Notes under the pieces: model-generated
Told to the model about the DNA's origin: nothing
The model's input: only the letters and a program-made list of their open reading frames with translations
The model's database searches: none
Made by a program: the position numbers and the translations under genes
DNA from: Bigelowiella natans CCMP2755
Taxonomy: Eukaryota > Cercozoa > Chlorarachniophyceae
Length of the DNA stretch: 64,000 nt
Assembly: GCA_000320545.1 (NCBI GenBank)
Contig: ADNK01000513.1
Coordinates: forward strand, 1 to 64,000
Reading direction: 5' to 3'
Shown here: in pieces, positions 38,892-50,308 of the stretch
How positions within the stretch are numbered: position 1 is the first letter of the stretch
Layout of the letters: each line of letters begins with the position of its first letter

Positions 38892-40931
38892 ATGAGCGGT
38901 GCAAAAGCAATTGTCGCCATCTCTGTCTACATCACCGATACCCAGTACAACATGGTTCGCGTAGACCCAAGCACGACATGTGAGACGGTATAAATCTTTA
39001 ACATTATGCGAGAACGGCAACATATGAGTGAAAGATATGGGACTCTTAATGTGGATGCTCACCCGCTTTGAAACCATCATTTATTGTCAGATTTGCTCCT
39101 CCGTTGTTAAAAAAAGAAACCTTGATCCATCCCAGAAGGTATTCTTATTAACGATGTTCCGACCAATACGTTTGCATTGATTGCCAATTATTTGATCCTA
39201 TTCAGTATTGCCTCGTTCTGGAATTTGACGAGGAACTAGAGGTGGCATATGTAACACAAGAATAATTGGCGCTGATAAATAAATAAATATACGGAGCATC
39301 AAATATATGCCTCCAGGCTCTTGCGTTTGAAATGAGCTGAATCTTTGCGCTAAGACAACGATTCCCCCCCCCCCCCCCCCCCTCTCTCTTATATGCTCTT
39401 CTCACCTTCACAGTCCAAATTGCACCCGAAAGACAGCATTCTTGAAATTCTCTCATCATACCGCCAAGGATCAGAGGACAAAGGTGGTGGTACCCTTAGC
39501 AGAAAAAGAAGAAGAAGATGATCATGATCATGATGAAAGAAGTGAATGTAATTAATCTAGTAGATAGAAGATACCAATAGAAGAAGCGTGGAGCAACTCT
39601 CACAAGCTCGGGGCAGCACGCAATGTGTACCATTCTCTTAAATTCTTTGTGCGGCTCCTCCACGTAGTATCTCGCTCTAATCGTGCATATTTGTCTTAGT
39701 CCGAGTGGTGCTTAAGCCTAGCGAAGGGGTCGAAGAAGAGTCTGAGGGAGAAGAGGAGGATTCAGACGTACAGGAAGAAAGAAAGCGAGAGAGAGAGAAT
39801 AAAAGATCAATTTTGTAAAGTCCCCACGTTGAATGACAGAAAATAAAGAATAGCCTGTCCTCATAGCATATGCCATATCAATGAAGCAACGCGCTCATTT
39901 GCGCGATTATACACACTGTTGAAGGCTACTGTGCTGTTCATCAAATTTTATTGGCTAACAGGATGAGGACATGTTTGGCGGTCTAGACAGCGAGGAGGGC
40001 AGCGAATTTCAAGGTTACTCCGACTTCATATAATTCTCATATCTTGTAGTTGTTCTATGGTATTTGCTCTGTCTGCATGCTGCTGCTGCTGTCATTGCGT
40101 TGCTCCTCTCACTTTCATCTTCTTCCAGGTGTCCTTATGAAGCGTGGCGAGCTGAACAAGTCGTGGAAAGAGCGTTTCTTCGAGATCCAGGTATGCTGCC
40201 ACGAAGTCTAAGAAGAAGAAGAAGTAGAAGAAGAAGAAGAAAAAGAAGAAGACTCTCTGGACTTAGAGTTAGAACGTCGCACACAACATGAAGAAGAATA
40301 CCCCATGTCAATTATAATCAAAACATCTTCCGGAGTAAGGAAATTGTAGTGCGATGGTAGATAGAGTAGTAGTCCGCCGCAAAAAAAATAAGCTCGTTCC
40401 CTCTTCAAACCATGGTGGTGATGGCAAATATGAATTGGATACACCCTCCTTCCTTACCCCGTTTTATCATCATCTACTCGCTTCTCAGAAAGGGGAGCTG
40501 GTGTACCGGAAAGGGCCCAAGGGAAGGCGGAGAGGCACTATTCCGCTTAGAGAAGCTGTGATTACTATGACGCCGAGGTTGGTCACCAATTGATGACGAC
40601 GGCGACGATGATAATGATGATATTGAGAATGATGATAATGATGATCATGATGATGATGATACAATTGATCTTTTCGGGTTGTTCCCTCACATGTGGTTAT
40701 CATTAGGGAGAAACCGAGCAGCGGGCGTTTCATGATTCGGGTACCGGACACAACACGCGTGTTCCACTTGAAGGCGGCTAACTACGATCAGATGGTAATC
40801 TGGATCGAGGCCTTGCGAAGGTACTCGCAGCAATGAATCATGCAAGAGGGAACGTTGGCGTCATGGTCGCCCCTACATGCTGTCTCACACAGTAGCGATT
40901 CGTGTCTTTTCACTTTCTCCCAGTACATATG

Positions 40932-40975
<44 letters not shown>

Positions 40976-41196
40976 GATCGATCTACATCGAATATAACGT
41001 TGAGTGTTCTATCGTGCTATCTTCTTCGTAACCACAACAACCCTCACCCTGTCTCCTCCTCCTCCTCCTCCTCCTCCTCCTCCTCCTCTCTCCAAAGCCG
41101 TTCAGAGGTCGTTCAAGAGAATATGTCAATTGACGTCATTGGGGGCTGGATTCAGGTAAGAAGATTGTAAGACGACGACGACACGCTAACATACAA

Positions 41197-41232
<36 letters not shown>

Positions 41233-41848
41233 CATATATAACAGAATTAAAATAGGTGTGTGAGTGCGTGTACAAACAATGAGATGCAGCAGCTAATGGT
41301 CAAATCTAAAATTGTGTTTGATTTTACCCTGTAGCGAATAGAATCGATCCAAGCTGAAGTGGAGGAGCGCCACAACGGTAGTAAGTAGCAGCAGAGTGCC
41401 ATTAAGTCTTTTTCTCATTCTGGTTCTTTTTCTTCTTTCCTCGATCGGTAATGCACATGGTGATGATGATGTCGATGGCGACGGCAGAGAGGATTACATC
41501 CCTGGACGCAGCAATAGCCAGTGGGAAGGAGGGTCAGCTCATATCTGAATTCAGTGAATTCCTTGAGAGCCGCACCATATCAAACAAGTTTCTGAAGTTT
41601 TGCGAGATGACTCGAGATCTCTCATCAGCGAAGGATAAGAGGACAGCAGGTGCTCTGTGGGCGTGCTGCCTTTGCCTGAATACGTAACAAAAAGCACGCG
41701 CGTGTACACTGACTGGCAGCAGCAGGAAATATGATGACGTTCGGTTCTTCGTCATCACTCATTTCAGCAGCTTGGCAATTTTATCGCAGTGCGTGGGGTG
41801 ATCAGCTGCTTGTTGCTGCTTGTACGGCACGATCCGTTGCCTCCATAA

Positions 41849-41925
<77 letters not shown>

Positions 41926-42414
41926 AATATATATTTTGCACTCCTCAGGAAAGGCGACGTTATCAACATACTTATCTGCCATCACGGTGATAGATAGATA
42001 GTAGTAAAAACAGATCTCATTTACCTCTCTCTCTCTCTCTCTTTCTCCCCTTTCTGCATGTGAGCATGCACGCGAGGGTCTACCAATCTCTTTCTCTCCT
42101 CCTTGCTATCCTTTTGCTATATGCATCATCAAGTCGTCGCGCAAGTAGTATCTACTAACACCTCTCTGCTCAATCTTCCTCCTCCCCCCTTCTCATAATT
42201 CAATCTTCTTTGTCGTTTACACAGAGGAAGGGCCGGGCATCGATGATGCGCATGGCAGGAGAGTCCAGCAATGTAGAAGAAGAAGGCGATGGCAGCAACG
42301 ATGGGAGGAAGAAGAAGGGCGAGGATGAGGAGGATATACATAGGGAAGATGAGTGGAAGGTACCGCGCGGTTAGAAGAGAAAGACGGAGACAGAGAACGA
42401 AGTCTTCAATGTTT

Positions 42415-42452
<38 letters not shown>

Positions 42453-43682
42453 CAGAGCAGGTGGAAGTAGAATAGAGAGAGTGAGTCAGAAAAGAGGAAG
42501 ATAGAGTGAGGGAGGGGGACGCACGCATGCACTACATACACACACACTTGTTCCCTCTTTCACTTCTTATTGTTGTTGTTCATCGTTCGAAAGGCGGCTG
42601 GTTACGAAGGAGAAGACAACAGCACCACGAACATGGACGCCGCTGGTGAGATGATATTAGTGGCACAGGCGATCAATGCGCTGCCGCAAAGAGGGCGCGG
42701 AGAGACCAGAAAGTTATCTCAAATCCTCGAGGTCGGCTTGCTATGATGGGAATAAATGATGCTGATGACGACGACGACGATGATGATGATGATGATAACT
42801 CTAAACCCGCCATTTGTTGGTGGTTTGTTCAGTCCGGTGATGAAGCGGCTCTGGGGGAGCTCGAAGAGTTGTTAGGGTCGCTGTCGTGCCAAGTTTACCA
42901 GATACTGGAACCCTGCTACTCCATCTTCATCAGAAAGAATGTAGTCATACTAGATGGAAGTAGTAGGAGTAGTTGTAGTAATAGTAGTCGTCGTCGTCGT
43001 CGTGCGTTTGTTTGTGCGAATATAGAGAAAGACAAAGAGAGAGAGAGAGAGGGAGAGAGAGAGAGAGAGGATGTTTATAAGAAGAAGACTCAAACGACGG
43101 CACGACATGCTGAAAGCAGCACAAAGTAGCAGCTGTCTTGCAGCTACCAGTAAGTTGAGAAGGATAGATAATAGTCAGCGTGCAGTTATTTTTGCCCTTG
43201 CCCGCTACTACATCAATCAGTAGTGAATGGGGTCCTCCTGAAAGCAGCCATTCGCTAGCTTGAGACTTGCTGCTATTATTTGTTTGTTTTGTGACTCGCA
43301 AAAAAGACGATGGCGATGCGTGCGAGATGGGCCCCAGACGACACCGCTAGAAACATCGAGCAGAAAATAATAGGAGGAGGAAGATTTGTTAGTAGTGGTG
43401 GTGGTGGTGGTAGTAGTAGTAAAAGTAGTAGTAGTAGTAAAAGCGACGAGAAGGACAGAGTGGCGCGAGCTGCTATATCCGCCATACGCATAAATCCTGT
43501 ATCACTCAAGAAGGAGACGAAGAGAGCATGTGCACGGTACTACTGCAATTACGTAACAATACAGCAATAAATATTCTATATTTATCTTCATGTTTCACGC
43601 GATGAGTGTCCTATGATGATGATGTTGTTGTTGTTGTTGTTGTTCTTGTTGTATCACCTTGCTTTCATGTCTGAGATGACAC

Positions 43683-43717
<35 letters not shown>

Positions 43718-44589
43718 CACGATGATAGGGCTCGCTCGCAATCTCCAAAGAGGAAGGTGAGAAGAGAGGAAAAAAGAGCGGGGAAACAAGGGAGGGAGGG
43801 AGGGAGGAGAAGTACCTCCTCAAAGCAGCGACAGTTATTCGCAATACGCACGCTGACGTTGGTGATAGTAGTGGTATATTCATGAAGTAGTGGTCAGCAT
43901 TGGGGCTCATTAACCACTACCATTATCTCATTTTGTCATTTCCCCCTCCCCCCACCCCTCCTCCTCCTTCTCCTCCTCCTCTCCCTCATGGGGATTGTTC
44001 TTTTATCCTTGTATCAAGGGGGGGAAGAATCGGGGAAAGAGAAGTAAACGTGCATCTACATTACCAACAAAAGGAGGAGGGGCCACTCCTCCAGCACTCC
44101 AAATCAACGATCTTCCTCCCAAATTTTCCCGTCGTGGCAGCTATGTTGGCAGTCTTGGCCGCCGCAGTAAAGTGCTGGATCACATGTAACATGCTTAGAT
44201 AGATCATCATCGTTCATGCTATTCACTGCATGCATATTACTCACGCACGGTGTTGTTTTGGCATCATCAGCATCATTATCATCATCTTCATCATCATCGT
44301 GACTATTGCAGTGCCTCCTCCTCCTTCATGCAGCTGCCTGCTTACACGTGATTGATGATGATGGAAAAACAACAACAATAACAAAAACATCCATCAGGGA
44401 ATTGCTGAAAGCTAGCATCACACTTGGGAGAAATCAGAACAACAGAGCTGGGTCAAAGAAGGTAATATTAAGCAGCTCTCCGTAACTTGATGATCTTCAG
44501 CAGCAGCATCGTAATTGTCTTGACCATCGTCATCATCACTAAATCACGATCCATATCCGGTCATCACCCTACACATAGAGCTCCTTCGA

Positions 44590-44622
<33 letters not shown>

Positions 44623-45802
44623 CATGAGGATGGAGGAGGAGAAGAAGGGTGAAGGAAAGAAGAAAAAGAAGAAGCACGTTGCGGAACTGGAAATGCCGGA
44701 GTAAGTTCCATGCTGTCGGTCAACTCGTATCTATCTTCCTGCACTTATCACCACCATCATGATCATGATCTATCATCGTTGATTCTTGCTCGTTTGTTGT
44801 GCGAATTGGCATGGCTGCTGCGCTTACGTGCCCGACAGTTCCTACGACGAAAAATGGACTGAAGAAGGTCAGAGAGCTGGCTTGGGGTGGGAGGCGAAAA
44901 AGAGGAAATAGCAACAAGAACAAATATATAGACTATAACATGGATGATGATGTGCTGGCGATGATTTACTTAAACAACAAAAATACGAAGAAGAAGAAGA
45001 AGAAGAAGAAAGAGGAGGACGGGGAGGAGGAGAAGGAGAGAGAAAGCAACAACAAAGCTGAAATATATCGCTGAAATATATCGCTGTTGGTTCTACACCA
45101 TCATCATCATCATCATCATCATCATGATGTTGTCGTGTAACATGTCTAGGGTCTGCTCGTAGTCCATCAACCAGCAACTCCCCTTTTGACTCCAACTTCT
45201 GGACGGGGGGGTGGGAGAGAAGTGAAATAGAAGAAGAAGAGAGCAAAGTTGATGGTTCTAGTGGAGGGCCTGTTGGCAGCCACGATGGTGGTACTACTGC
45301 AGCACCCACAGTAACAACAGCTGAACCGGACGTTCCCGCTGTAACTTCTATCAATAGGAGAGGAGGCGGGGATAACAGTACCGGCGCTCCTACTCCAAGC
45401 AATAGTAGTAGTAGTAGTAGTAGTTGTAGTAGTAGTGAGGCAGCAGCGTCATCATCATTATCATCATCCTCAGTATCAGGCGCGTCATCATCAGCCGTGA
45501 CGGCATCAGTTTCAGCATCAAGGTTGACGAAGCGCAAATCTTCAACGGCGGGTGGTGGTTCTGGGATGGATGTGATATCGGAGGATGATGGGCTTGATGC
45601 CGTCGATCATCCTGTGACTGGAAGGAGAAACAAAGAGACCAGCAGTTATACCAATGCTCCTGTAATATCCTTCTCCCCCCCCCCCCTCCCCTCTTCTTCC
45701 CTAACTTCTTTCGTCGCTGCGCGAGTACTAGGAGCAGAAAGTCTCAAATTGAATCGAATCTCACCCCCCTCCCCCCCCCTCCCACTCTGTCTCTTGCTGT
45801 GT

Positions 45803-45833
<31 letters not shown>

Positions 45834-46657
45834 GTCCTACTATGTGTTTCTGGTTGAAATTAGGACGGAAAGACTGGTGGAGGATCGGGTTCGTCGAGAT
45901 TAGCACCTACGTCGTCGTCGGCATCGGCAACTTCAACAGGAAAGAAGAATCGCGAGGCTTCAACAACCGCAACATCCTCCTCCAGGAAGAAGTGGGGAGG
46001 GGGAACCATTTTTGACGATGACCAAGGGGACGACGACGACGACGTTCGTGCAAAATTTTTCCTTTAATACGGCAGAGAGAGCATTGTTACAACAACAGCA
46101 ACAGCTTCCATTTTCAACTTTGAATACAGATCTGGCAGAACACCGCATTACCCCCCCCCCCTTGCTTGCGACAATAGCTACAAAGCACTGAACATAAATT
46201 TCCATTATCATATACTGCCCTGAATTACGCGATAATTATTTGATGAATAGCTGTTCGGGTCTGTACGAAAAAAAGATAGCATGGATGGCAAAGGATCTTC
46301 TACAGCTACCAAATCAAATGTTGGAGGAAGGGGCGAAGGAGGAGCAGGAGACATCCTCGGTGCAGATCTTGGGGAATTTCTTGAAGCTGACGATGTAGCA
46401 ACTAACCTAATAGGAACAGCATTTTTGTTTGGTTCGCGTCATCAATAAAAGCATTTTCCATCCTGAAGGTCCTTAAGGAACTTGGCGGTGGAGCGAGCGA
46501 ATTAGATGCAGGTGCTATCCATTAATTTGCGTGCCCCCCTCACATATGTCACACTGAAAAGATTTTATGTTGCGTTGTTGTGTCGTTGAAAGACGGGCTA
46601 CTGGAAAATGAGGATGAAGATGCGAATGCAAACGACGACCTTTTTGCTGGTATATAG
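38892..46657 (+). CDS. Ras-association-like plus PH domain adaptor with long disordered tail (963 aa)
   Basis: Twenty-seven exons keep phase from ATG 38892 to TAG 46655-46657. The first are 38892-38987, 39091-39138, 39206-39250 and 39414-39483; the last is 46593-46657; the longest is 45150-45661. Residues 1-86 resemble a Ras-association/ubiquitin-like fold (AISVYITDTQYNMVRVDPST, RNLDPSQKYCLVLEFDEELE, LHPKDSILEIL). After an acidic linker, a PH domain spans about 127-236: GVLMKRGELNKSWKERFFEI, GTIPLREAVITM and VFHLKAANYDQMVIWIEALR with the conserved late Trp. A helical part (ISEFSEFLESRTISNKFLKF) and a disordered tail with poly-D, poly-S and K-rich runs follow. The RA-PH order recalls the MRL and Grb7/10/14 adaptors, which bind Ras-family GTPases and phosphoinositides and regulate actin. 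Neighbouring coronin is also an actin protein, but co-function is speculation. The PH call is firm; RA is likely. Confidence 0.8.
40930..43720 (+). repeat. Microsatellites in RA-PH introns
   Basis: Introns of the RA-PH gene carry TA (about 40930-40972), CTC (about 41056-41090, forming the pyrimidine tract), CA (about 41199-41231), CA then TA (about 41850-41922), TA (about 42417-42452), GA (about 43032-43070), GTT (about 43624-43645) and CA (about 43679-43720). Confidence 0.9.
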
Positions 46658-48404
46658 AAGTGAAGGCTAGCTTCCTATCTACTGGACGTTCTCTGTGTAC
46701 CGATTATTCGAATAATGTAATATGATCAACAATTGGCGAATGATAAGGAACTTAACTAAATCAGCTTATTGTTACTGAGCTAGCTAACATGTTCACTACA
46801 ATTCCGAAATGGGTGTCTTACTCCACTATTAGACTAACGTTCACCTCGCACTAGAAATACCTGCCCGAGTGGCCAATCCCTAGGCGTGTGCGTGCACACT
46901 TCTGCGTGCATGCAGCATCGTACTTAGCAGCATCTAGTAGGGCTCGTGCGCTCCTCAAAATCCTGCGGCTGCTGCGCGTGATATCTAGGAAGTGAACTGC
47001 TTTGAAAGTCGTTTATTGCATTTCTACGCTCAGGGCTGCTGCATGCAGGCTGCGTACATCGAGTGTAGACATGCTAGCATCAGCTATCACATCTAGACAT
47101 TGACCATGTCATAGCTACTTTATTTAGAAACATGATCTAGATCTAGCTAAAGATGACAGATGATGTACAAAGCTAGAAAGCATCATCAGCTACATCTCTA
47201 GATCTAGCTCAACATGCATGTAACAATTTGGGTAATTACATCCGTCTCATGATTTAGGCAATGCAAATGTCTAGCTAGCTAGGTGGTAGCAGGCAGCAGG
47301 AGGCACTCATGTGCATGTCTGTAGCCCCATGCTGTGCAACTGACAACAAACATTGGAGCACTAGATGACATGCAAGTATATGTACAAGAACAAAGCTGCT
47401 ACAATGTTCTACTGGTACGTAGTATCTAGGCACAAACACGTGCATGACGTGACATGACGTACGTATGCGACCGTTACCGCTTCCTTCCCGTGCGTTGGTG
47501 TCATGAGACGCTCATTCAGGCACGGGAAAATAAGACATTGCCCTAGCTAGCTAGACCGCACACTTGCTGGATCTCTAGATCTCCATCTACAGATGGCGGA
47601 ATCGAAGGGCTTGTCAGCACGCACGTAGCTAGCTCAGTCAGGAAAGACCTTACCCCTAGCTAGCTCTAGAGCTAGTCGCTACGTAGTCAGTGTGGGCTAG
47701 AGAGGAAAGATATGAAGACCTGTGTGGGAAGCCCTGCTAGCTAGCTGGCCTGCGCCGGTCAGACCTCGCCCGATCGCATTGTCGCGCACACATGAACGTG
47801 CTAGCGTGTGACATGTCAACATTACGCTAGCTAGTGCGTACTAGCTAATGCAATTGTCATCCAAACAACCTCGCTTGCATTGCCATGCCATGTAGCCTTC
47901 GTGCACATCGATCTATATATATGCATGCGGGCAAGTAAGCACGCACCGGCTGTCTACCTTGCCACGTGTACGTAGCCCATGACAGTGCTATGCATAGACA
48001 CTCCGCTGTAGCGTAGATGGTAAAGCCGCGGCAGCAGGGTCACGCACTGCATCATCTAGTCATGCGAGACGTGTCATCATGTATGTATCTATCTAGACAT
48101 GGCGCACAAACTACTATGTCAGGCTAACGCACAATGTGAGTGAGTGAGCGAGCACATGGTCAAATATGTACGCATGATTGCTGCCGACGAGTATGTATTA
48201 TAGCATAGTGTTTGTGTGTGTGCTTGTGTGTAGCCCACAAATACATGATGATGACATGCCACATAATTGTTCGCGGACCGTCATAGCACACATCCAAGGC
48301 ATGTTGGATCTGATGGAGAGTTTGCTGGAAGAACCTTCATCTTTATTCCTCCATGAATAAATTACAAACAGTCATTTTTCCTACAACGATTGAACTTAAA
48401 TAAC
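46658..48404. repeat. Convergent spacer with the longest CTAG-rich block
   Basis: This spacer lies between the 3' ends of the RA-PH and MMTAG2-like genes. From about 46840 to 48130 the sequence is dominated by CTAG, GCTAGC, TCTAGA, GCATGC and ACGT palindromes (for example 47271-47283, 47543-47556, 47654-47676 and 47737-47748). No open frame longer than about 60 codons and no domain was seen. A tRNA A-box-like stretch near 48009 has no partner B box. Confidence 0.7.
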
Positions 48405-49714
48405 CTAATCTGACTCGCTATCGTCTGACCCTCTCCTCCTCTTTCGTGATTCTTTCTTTTTTGCTTTTTTTGCTTTCTTTGCTTCCTTCTTCGCTTTCTT
48501 TTTTGCTTTCTTCGCAGCCTTTGAGAGAAATAGTAATGAGAACAATGAGATAAGTTAGCATCAAGAACAAACCACCTTCTTTGCCTTTTTCAGAGCTTTT
48601 CTCGCACCTTCGTCATCTTTACAGAGGTTAAATAATGCATATACATCCAGAACTTAAGGTATAATATTGTGACAAGTGTTGTCCAAAGATTCTTTGAAAA
48701 AAGGTTAATCCGAGTAATGCATTACTCCAAAGTATTATTCGTATTGGATGTACTCACAAGACGCTGTTTTTTACCTTCGTCATCTTCCGCTGCCTCTTTT
48801 GCTTTCGCCACAGCAGCCTTTGCCATTTCAAGCATCTAATAATACAAGGTTCTGCGTTTCTTTCTTTCCATATCGTTTACCAAATGGGTAATAATCATAC
48901 CTTACTTGCAGACAGTTTTGCTTTTGGTTTATCTTCCGATCTAGAAAAATGATTGTTCAACGCAAGAGAGACGACACAAAAATTAAACGGGTGGTACCCT
49001 CCTTCCCCGTCATCTCCTTCCGCAACTCTTTTCATCCCACTCGCAATCATTTCTCGAAGCTTCGCAACTTTATCGGCTTTCGATCGACCATCATGATACC
49101 TAGAAAGAGTCCCAAATTATGTAAATAGTTACATATATGGATCCAATGCATGTCGTGTTCTCTTCTAACCTTGAAGTGCTGGCCCCCAAACCATCAATTC
49201 GCTCAGCAGCTTGGGTATCATCCCTCTCGGTATCCCCTAAATACGAATATTATAAGGGAATAAAATTTGATTTTTTTATTTGTCTGACCTTTCTTTAGGA
49301 GTTCTTTCATTTCAGATTCACTCAGTTTGGTCTTTGATCTCCGTTTCTTCGTCGCCATCCCTCTGGAAGAACACTACGTCAGACACACACGTAAAATTTT
49401 GAAACTTTCACTTACAATTTCTCCATGATAGCTTGACGATCGTTTTCTTTTACACGACGCATTTCTTCTGCCCTCCTCCTCCTTTCCACATCATTCTTGT
49501 CACCCCCTTGCTTCGATTTTGTCCACCATAATATGTCTCTCCCTTTCCAAGAATATCAATGTGAAGCTGTGATGAGATTTAAAGTGCAAACAGTATTACA
49601 ACCTTTCTGCCAGCGACCAACCGGGGCATTAAGTGAGTGGCCGAGGTAGCATTCACGGTGTTTGTCGATCTTTACATCGTCCCAACTGAAACAATCTGGC
49701 CTACCGCGTGACAT
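48405..49714 (-). CDS. MMTAG2-like (kinase phosphorylation protein domain) basic protein
   Basis: Nine exons (49714-49603, 49542-49416, 49362-49289, 49236-49170, 49099-48998, 48940-48901, 48835-48775, 48616-48576, 48518-48405) join in phase to 245 aa. The N-terminus matches the conserved core of multiple-myeloma-tumour-associated protein 2: [20 protein letters not shown], then [16 protein letters not shown], with the invariant GRWQKGRD block. A short helix ([13 protein letters not shown]) and a strongly basic Ala/Lys tail ending [13 protein letters not shown] follow. The family is widespread but poorly understood; nuclear location is inferred from the basic tail. The gene is convergent with the RA-PH gene and divergent from the UBZ/WWE gene. 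One intron is flanked by a 14-base direct repeat (see findings). Confidence 0.85.
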
Positions 49715-50308
49715 GCTTTCCTTTTCTTAGTTTATGATAGATTTTTATGCAGTGCTACGATCTGCTTTTCAGTTTCGTTTGAGCTTGGAAGCGGGATTGT
49801 TATGAGGTGAGCTTTTTCTTCTTCCAGCAGTTCTTGTTCACGCCTCCATGAATTCTGGTGAAGCAGAACAGAGACATTCTCTCATGTTCTGAAGTTGAGA
49901 ATTCTCACTTCTCAAACAATCAATGTCTTCCTGAAAGAATCCATCAAATCTGCATGAAAGCGACAAAAAGATTCCGCCAGCATTACGATCCGCAAAATTC
50001 AGCAAAAAGTTTACCAGAAAATTCCTAAAAAGTAGACACTACATTTGTGGAAGATCTGCTCTGCACTGCTTCTGCCTTCTTTGCATTTATGAACCTTTAT
50101 GAGAAGAGAATCCTGCGAAATTATTGGTACAAGACTGGAGTAAGCACAGAGGTGCAGCAAATCAAGCTGTCGCAGGAATAAAATCTTCTCGAGTCATCTC
50201 GTTACAGTCCGCTGCAGTACTCGTGTTCAGAAATTCGACACTTCGGAAATCACAGACACAGCAAGATTGCATTCGAAAATATTTTTACGACATTCCTATT
50301 TTGCATCA
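49715..50308. promoter_or_regulatory. Divergent spacer between MMTAG2-like gene and UBZ/WWE gene
   Basis: About 600 bases between head-to-head starts. Short minus-strand open pieces resembling coiled coil (49732-50113) could not be joined into a reading frame and stop only 17 bases from the MMTAG2-like ATG, so they are not called. Promoters for both genes are expected. Confidence 0.4.

Noticed and set aside
48005-48075. tRNA-like A-box near 48009
   Set aside because: No matching B box, no cloverleaf with paired acceptor stem; it lies in a CTAG-rich low-complexity block.
49732-50113. Minus-strand coiled-coil-like pieces (WRREQELLEEEKAHL and neighbours)
   Set aside because: The pieces cannot be spliced together without stops or a 21-base intron, and the stop lies 17 bases from the next ATG on the same strand. 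They may be chance or remnants.
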